Positions 59,490 to 64,000 of a stretch of 64,000 bases of DNA are shown piece by piece. Source of the DNA: Odontocerum albicorne (lineage: Eukaryota > Arthropoda > Insecta > Trichoptera > Odontoceridae). Where the stretch lies: positions 8,905,246 through 8,969,245 of the forward strand of contig OX463838.1 in the NCBI GenBank assembly GCA_949825065.1. The letters run 5' to 3'. Below the pieces are notes generated by a model, which was not told where the DNA came from, made no database searches, and worked only from the letters and a program-made list of their open reading frames with translations. Both the position numbers and the translations under genes were made by a program. Positions within the stretch are counted from its first letter, which is position 1, and every line of letters begins with the position of its first letter.

Positions 59490-60215
59490 TACGGCGTCAT
59501 TTTCTACAGCTTTTTTCTCAACGTTGTACTTCACTTCTTGTTTCTAATAATATTTTTTGTCGTTCAACTACCAGTAAAAGTAACTTGACAAAGTTACATA
59601 AAAGGATATTATTTTTAAAATGCTAACAAAAAAGTTCACTTCCTTTAAGATATTTTTGAAAATGTTGCCGAAAACTCTAAATGTACCATCTATAAATTTC
59701 TAATAACGTATTTGGATAGAGAAGTATCGCGTACCTGGCTCCTATGTTTAAGTTAATGTATTACATAAAGCCATACGAGATATTTACAATAATTTAAGGT
59801 AAATATAAAACTTAATTTCGAAATAAATCAGATTTAGTAAAAAAATAACGTCAACACAAGATGAAAACTCTAATTGGATCAAAATATTTCATGTGCAGTT
59901 CCCATTCCCTTGATTTCTGAGGATTTATGATTTATTTTTTGGTGTCTACAACTCAGCGAATGATCCTTCGCAAATTGAATGCTTTTGAATCAAATTATCT
60001 TTCTTGGTGCAGTGTTATTATGATAGGATTCGATTTGTGTTCTGTTTGAGTATGATTTTTATTCCTATGACTGCTTTGTATATTTATATTGTTAATTGTA
60101 TAATATTATTATTTTTAGTAGTTATGAAAACTACCTGTATTAGGGACGGGCATAGACAAGTGTACGAGTATTGTGTATGTTTTGTTGTAAAAATTAAAAA
60201 GTATAAATAAAATTA
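59490..60215. other. AT-rich intergenic sequence
   Basis: No feature recognised. Confidence 0.3.
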
Positions 60216-60222
60216 TTATATA

Positions 60223-61054
60223 CGAGGCATATCCAGAAAGTAAGTGTACTGAATTTTTGTAGGTTACAATTTTTTTTATTTAAACAAAAAAATTACGTGG
60301 TTACCGTAGTACATATGTAAGCTATTTTTCGACATAGTCGCCATTGCTCTCAATGAAGGTGGTGAAGCGGGGTATCAACTTTTTGATGCCTTCCTCGAAG
60401 TAGTTTCCCGCCAACCCCTCCGTCCACTTCTCCACCTCCTCCCTTCCCTCCTCGTCGGTTGAAAACCTTTTTCCACCCATGTGCAGCTTCAGGAAGGTAA
60501 AGAGATAGTAATCTGAAGGTGCTAGGTCAGGGGAATGCGCGGGATGGTTCAGGACATCCCATTTAAACGAGGCGAGCAGTTCCTTCGTGGCGTTGGCCGT
60601 GTGTGGTCTGGCATTGTCGTGCAGCAGGCAGACTCCCTTTGTCAGCATGCCTCTCCTCTTGTTCTGAATCGCCCTCCGCAATTTTTTAGGGTCTCACAGT
60701 ATCTTGCAGAGTTGATGGTCTCCCCTTGAGGCATATATTCAATTAAAATTATGCCTTGACAGTCCCAAAACACGGATGCCATGATTTTTTTGGCTGAAAA
60801 TTATAAACCTCAACCGGAGGTTTTCCCTCAACGAGATAACGGATGACGCCGCGTATTTCGCACTTGGCGGGAGATTGGCTTGACATTTTTCACAAAACGT
60901 GTTGTCGCGTCGACACTTCTCAACGTACTGACCTCAAACCCGTCTCGTTGCGGAGGGGAAGGGTCAGGCTACACGGAAGTGTAGCCAACATGTCGAAAAT
61001 AAAATCCATCCGGTCGTGAGAGCCTCAGTACACTTACTTTCTGGGTACGCATAG
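60223..61054 (-). mobile_element. Mariner-like element, internally deleted
   Basis: Inverted ends share ATATCCAGAAAGTAAGTGTA on the left and TACACTTACTTTCTGGGTAC on the right, next to TA. The minus strand keeps the C-terminal third of a transposase (60681-60322): VCLLHDNARPHTANATKELL, HSPDLAPSDYYLFTFLKLHM, GGKRFSTDEEGREEV, FTTFIESNGDYVEK. The N-terminal HTH region and first Asp are deleted; about 830 bp remain of an expected 1.3 kb. It shares DNARPHTA..HSPDLAPSDYYLF with mariners but belongs to a lineage different from the others in this window. Confidence 0.85.
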
Positions 61055-61088
61055 TATATACGTCTTAATGAAATAAAAATCTTGTATA

Positions 61089-61463
61089 CAGTGGTACCTC
61101 AGGTTACGAACTTAATTCGTTCTTTGATTCTGTTCGCGAGCCGAAATGTTCGCAAACCGAAATTCATTTTCTTGGGAGCCCATAATGAGGGTTAATTTAA
61201 TTCAAAATACATTTTATATATACTGTATATTATATAGGAGTATATAAAAAGCAAAAAAAATGTATCAAGAACAACGAACGCAACGACAAACAATGTTCAC
61301 AACGCGCGTACCTGAGAACTAATGTGTAATTGTGTAATGCGCCGTTACAACTAATTCATGAGCCGAGGCATTGTACGCAGGTCGAGTTAACATTTGTTCG
61401 GAAATTGTGTTCGTAAGCCGATTTGTTCGTGACTAGAGGCGTTCGTGACCCGAGGTTTGACTG
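61089..61463. mobile_element. MITE with CAGTGGTACCTCAGGTTACGAAC ends, copy 2
   Basis: The ends CAGTGGTACCTCAGGTTACG and CGTGACCCGAGGTTTGACTG are inverted and flanked by TA on both sides. 375 bp. It aligns throughout with copy 1 (6085-6456), which fixes the borders. Confidence 0.85.
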
Positions 61464-61529
61464 TATATTATTTATAGTTGAGGCATATCACTGTGGAGAT
61501 TTAAAGGCATTGTTGTAATTTGTTTTATC

Positions 61530-62340
61530 AGGCGATGTTTACTCCACCATATAAAGTGGAATAAACAGTGTTTGATTTAACAAATAACATTTTTTTTAGT
61601 TGTGAAATTAACATGTGAAAATATGAAATTCCAATGTTTCATCGTACTCAGTTATAGTTATGTATAGTTAATGTTTCTTAATTTGACCAAATCTGGAGGT
61701 TGTGTCGACAAAAGCTGATCTGTTAAATTAACAATAAGTGAAAATTTCGACGTTCCTTTGGCTGCCTATAATTTTCTTAACCGCAGGACAATAATTACAG
61801 AAAACTATCTGGGGATGGCCGTTGATGATGGAAAAGAATTCATTGAGCCCGGTCTCCTCGTATTTTTGACCATTATAATGACGCACCTTTTTGATTTACC
61901 TCACCGCCATTTTTGAAGTTATATCGTTTTTGCGAATGCCGCGCATAAAAACCCAATTGTCCAGAACGCGGGCATTCGAGGAATACTTCCGACCGTCACG
62001 TCAACTCCGACGGACTGACTTTTTACTCGGAGTTCCTCTGACGTCGAGATTCGAGATGGACAGATACGCGCCGAGAATTTGGATGTGGACGCAACAAAAA
62101 TAAAACGATGCGAGAACCACTCTAGATGCTTTATTTTTATTTTATATATCGGCCAGAGACCTTTCTTCAACAATGGCAAATAAAGGGTATAATTCAAATG
62201 CTGAGGGCATAAATGAAAAAAAGCACGCTTGAGAATCAATTTTATGTCAAAAGTTCTTCTTTTTTACGTCGTCCTTTATTTTCCACGTAGCGCTACTCTG
62301 GAACCAGTTACCAACTAATATTCGAATCACTCCGTCATTG
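61530..62340. other. Mixed repeat debris and AT-rich sequence
   Basis: 61536-61580 holds a short piece of the AGTGGAATAAACAGTGTTTG family, with an inverted GTTTACTCCACC just before it. A plus-strand frame at 61891-62103 (KTQLSRTRAFEEYFRPSRQL) is not recognised. Confidence 0.35.
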
Positions 62341-62349
62341 TTATGTTTA

Positions 62350-62650
62350 AAAAAGCTTTTGAAAAAACTCAATTTCAAGTCAATATTTTTGTATTTCCGG
62401 TTTTCCTTTCTTCTTCAGCGCATTTTGTTTTCCATTTTGATTGATAATATCTCACTTTTATTGTTGTTCGTAACAACCTCTGTTTGCTAACAGGCAAAAT
62501 AACGAACCCATTGTTGATTGACAAACTTTTGTTTAATGTACCTGACAATTATTTATGCCATCGCGAATTAAGATTTTTTTCGGCGCCGTATTTGCAAACT
62601 GAGCTATCTATTGTCCCTGTTAATATTTTTAGACTATTATTTTCTTATTA
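62350..62650 (+). mobile_element. Jockey/CR1-type LINE 3' fragment
   Basis: The frame from 62484 reads NPLLIDKLLFNVPDNYLCHR, ELRFFSAPYLQTELSI and VPVNIFRLLFSY. The F-x-V-P-x-x-x-x-R-x-x-x-x-F-x-x-P-x-x-x-T pattern marks the very C-terminus of jockey/CR1-type ORF2 proteins. The coding sequence ends just after. Confidence 0.5.
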
Positions 62651-63345
62651 TTGTATTATGCATTTTATTTTATATGATTGGGTTAAGCCGGTAATCTTGC
62701 TAACATTGTATGTCAAAATCAATCAAACATTTTCAAACGTTCGGATATATTTAGTGCAATTTTCAAAACAATCATCGAGCTAAGTTTGCTTCATAATATT
62801 GGAATAACTAAAAAGTACTATGTTCGACTAAACAACACCGTATATATGTTCGACTAAACAACACAAAGGGCAGATCAAATTTGTGGCGAGACGCTGAAAA
62901 AGCGGTCCATCCGAGTCCTTCAACTTTTTGGCAAATACGAAATGAAAATATTCCGATTGTTCTGTGGGACCAAACGGCGGGATTGATTGCCTTACATGGG
63001 TTTAGATTTTCCAGGCCTGTTAGCACTTTTGTGTTCCTCTTTAATTTAGCCAAATTAAAAAAATACGATTATTCATTTATTATTATGAGAATGATTTTAT
63101 TCCAATTGAAACTAACTCAAAATATCACTGAAGTATTGACTACGTATAATGTCGGTTAAGTTTTCTTTATCGTGATATTATATATGTATGAGATTATGCA
63201 GTCGATCAATACAACTAAATAGCTTTCAATAAATATTAAAACAATTCTCAACCTTTACAAAGTTGGAAAATATTGAAACAAATAATTTAAAACTAAGTTT
63301 ACTAACGAAATATTTCGTACAATTCGTGGTGTTGTGGAGACGTTA
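62651..63345. other. Intergenic sequence, nothing recognised
   Basis: 62875-63020 is somewhat GC-richer and open on both strands but matches nothing I know. A short direct repeat, ATATGTTCGACTAAACAACA-like, occurs at 62819-62862. Confidence 0.3.
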
Positions 63346-63347
63346 TT

Positions 63348-63734
63348 TCAGTATTTCCAATTACATAAAAAAAACAAGTGCAAGTGAATTTGATTATGTA
63401 ACGTACTAATTTTAGCAATAGCGCAGGGTGGCAGAGTAATTTGTTCTATATTATTTTTATATTTGAGCTGATGAGGAGCCCAAACCGTAGATGCATATTC
63501 TAATTCGGTTCTAATTAGATAATTATATAAGTTTCGGAGGATATCGGCGCTGTTAAATTCTCTTGATATTCTCATTATAAAACCGAGTAGTTTGTAACCG
63601 TCCGATATCAAACGTGAGACATGGTTAACGAACGTGAGTCCGACATCAAAGGTTACGCCCAAATCTTTGAATTCAGTGTCATTGTCACATGGCCATAAAC
63701 CCACCAGGTTGCATTGTACACAACGAAAGTGCAA
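63348..63734 (-). mobile_element. Jockey-type LINE polymerase fragment
   Basis: The minus strand reads DTEFKDLGVTFDVGLTFVNH, VSRLISDGYKLLGFIMRISR, EFNSADILRNLYNYLIRTEL and EYASTVWAPHQ. KDLGV.FD..L.F..H......A.K.LGF..R, followed by L...LVR..LEYAS.VW.P, is the thumb region of jockey/CR1-like reverse transcriptases. The frame is open over 128 codons, so the insertion is not very old. The first 25 residues overlap a SINE tail at 63680-63750. Confidence 0.75.
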
Positions 63735-63881
63735 TACAATACAAACATCTCGGCGTGTATAATCGTCAACATTCGTGTTTCTATTACCTGACCTTTTAAA
63801 ACTTTGTTAATGTAATTTAGCAATGTTTTCTTAGTCTAACTTTACCACGTTTCATCATCGTCATTATCCTACACGTTTCAG

Positions 63882-64000
63882 CAGGAATACAAAATCGCTA
63901 TTAATCGCCCCATCCAGGTCGGTCCACAGCCCAGCAATGCACGTCAGGCAGAGACAGTCACGGTGTCCAACTCGTTGAGTCCTCAACGGGCGATACAACT
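63882..64000 (+). CDS. Possible exon at window edge (or LINE 3' end on the other strand)
   Basis: After ATCCTACACGTTTCAG the plus strand is open to the window end: QEYKIAINRPIQVGPQPSNA, RQAETVTVSNSLSPQRAIQ. The base composition is much more GC-rich than the flanks. I do not recognise the peptide. The minus strand is also open (LYRPLRTQRVGHRDCLCLTC...) and leads into TAATGACGATGATGAAACG, which looks like the end of a LINE, so this may be retroelement sequence and not a host exon. Confidence 0.25.

Noticed and set aside
1..64000. CRISPR arrays, operons, prophage or plasmid features
   Set aside because: The window is eukaryotic: spliced genes, AATAAA signals and eukaryotic transposons. Tandem repeats present are minisatellites without spacer structure.

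Overview
This is a eukaryotic, AT-rich and very transposon-rich window, almost certainly from an insect. The order cannot be fixed from the sequence. The support is intron-bearing genes with animal orthologues (RpS26, a Frizzled receptor, huntingtin-associated protein HAP40/F8A, ZFAND4) inside a dense layer of mariner, hAT, piggyBac, Tigger/pogo, Harbinger, Tc1-like and non-LTR elements typical of arthropods. No bacterial operons, CRISPR arrays or viral genes were seen.

Host genes from left to right. (1) A ZFAND4/ANUBL1 orthologue on the minus strand: exon 1 at 15804-15984 and exon 2 at 8206-8413, split by a 7.4-kb intron full of transposons, with later exons not found to the left. (2) RpS26 on the plus strand, complete in three exons (18169-18171, 18746-18920, 21780-21949); its second intron holds a dead Tc1-like element carrying a tRNA-derived SINE. 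(3) An F8A/HAP40 orthologue on the minus strand, reconstructed in six exons from 43174 to 29689, with every splice phase consistent and a 304-residue product. (4) An unrecognised plus-strand coding fragment (32804-34355) nested in HAP40 intron 4; its small repeat-built intron hosts a mariner. (5) The main exon of a Frizzled receptor on the minus strand (53018-54523), whose signal-peptide exon was not found. A possible exon or LINE end touches the right edge (63882-64000).

Mobile layer. Mariner-like elements of at least six lineages are present. Two near-identical Hsmar1-like copies (10800-12092 and 27443-28730) carry different frameshifts. There are three Himar1/irritans-type copies, a deleted Mos1/mauritiana-type copy and others. 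An apparently intact piggyBac (48976-51790, 576-aa transposase with its Asp residues and Cys-rich tail) sits in TTAA sites inside a minisatellite. Two TTAA-flanked MITEs occur at 22719 and 35418. Three copies of one hAT-like element have 8-bp target duplications, and one of them contains two nested mariners. Two Tigger-type MITEs (8451 and 34803) look strikingly like vertebrate Tigger consensus ends. Decayed LINE reverse-transcriptase fragments, SINEs and several minisatellites or segmental duplications fill most of the rest.

The host genes are unrelated housekeeping and signalling genes (ribosome, ubiquitin-like adaptor, huntingtin partner, Wnt receptor) and do not form a pathway. Transposon nesting gives a readable relative chronology of insertions.
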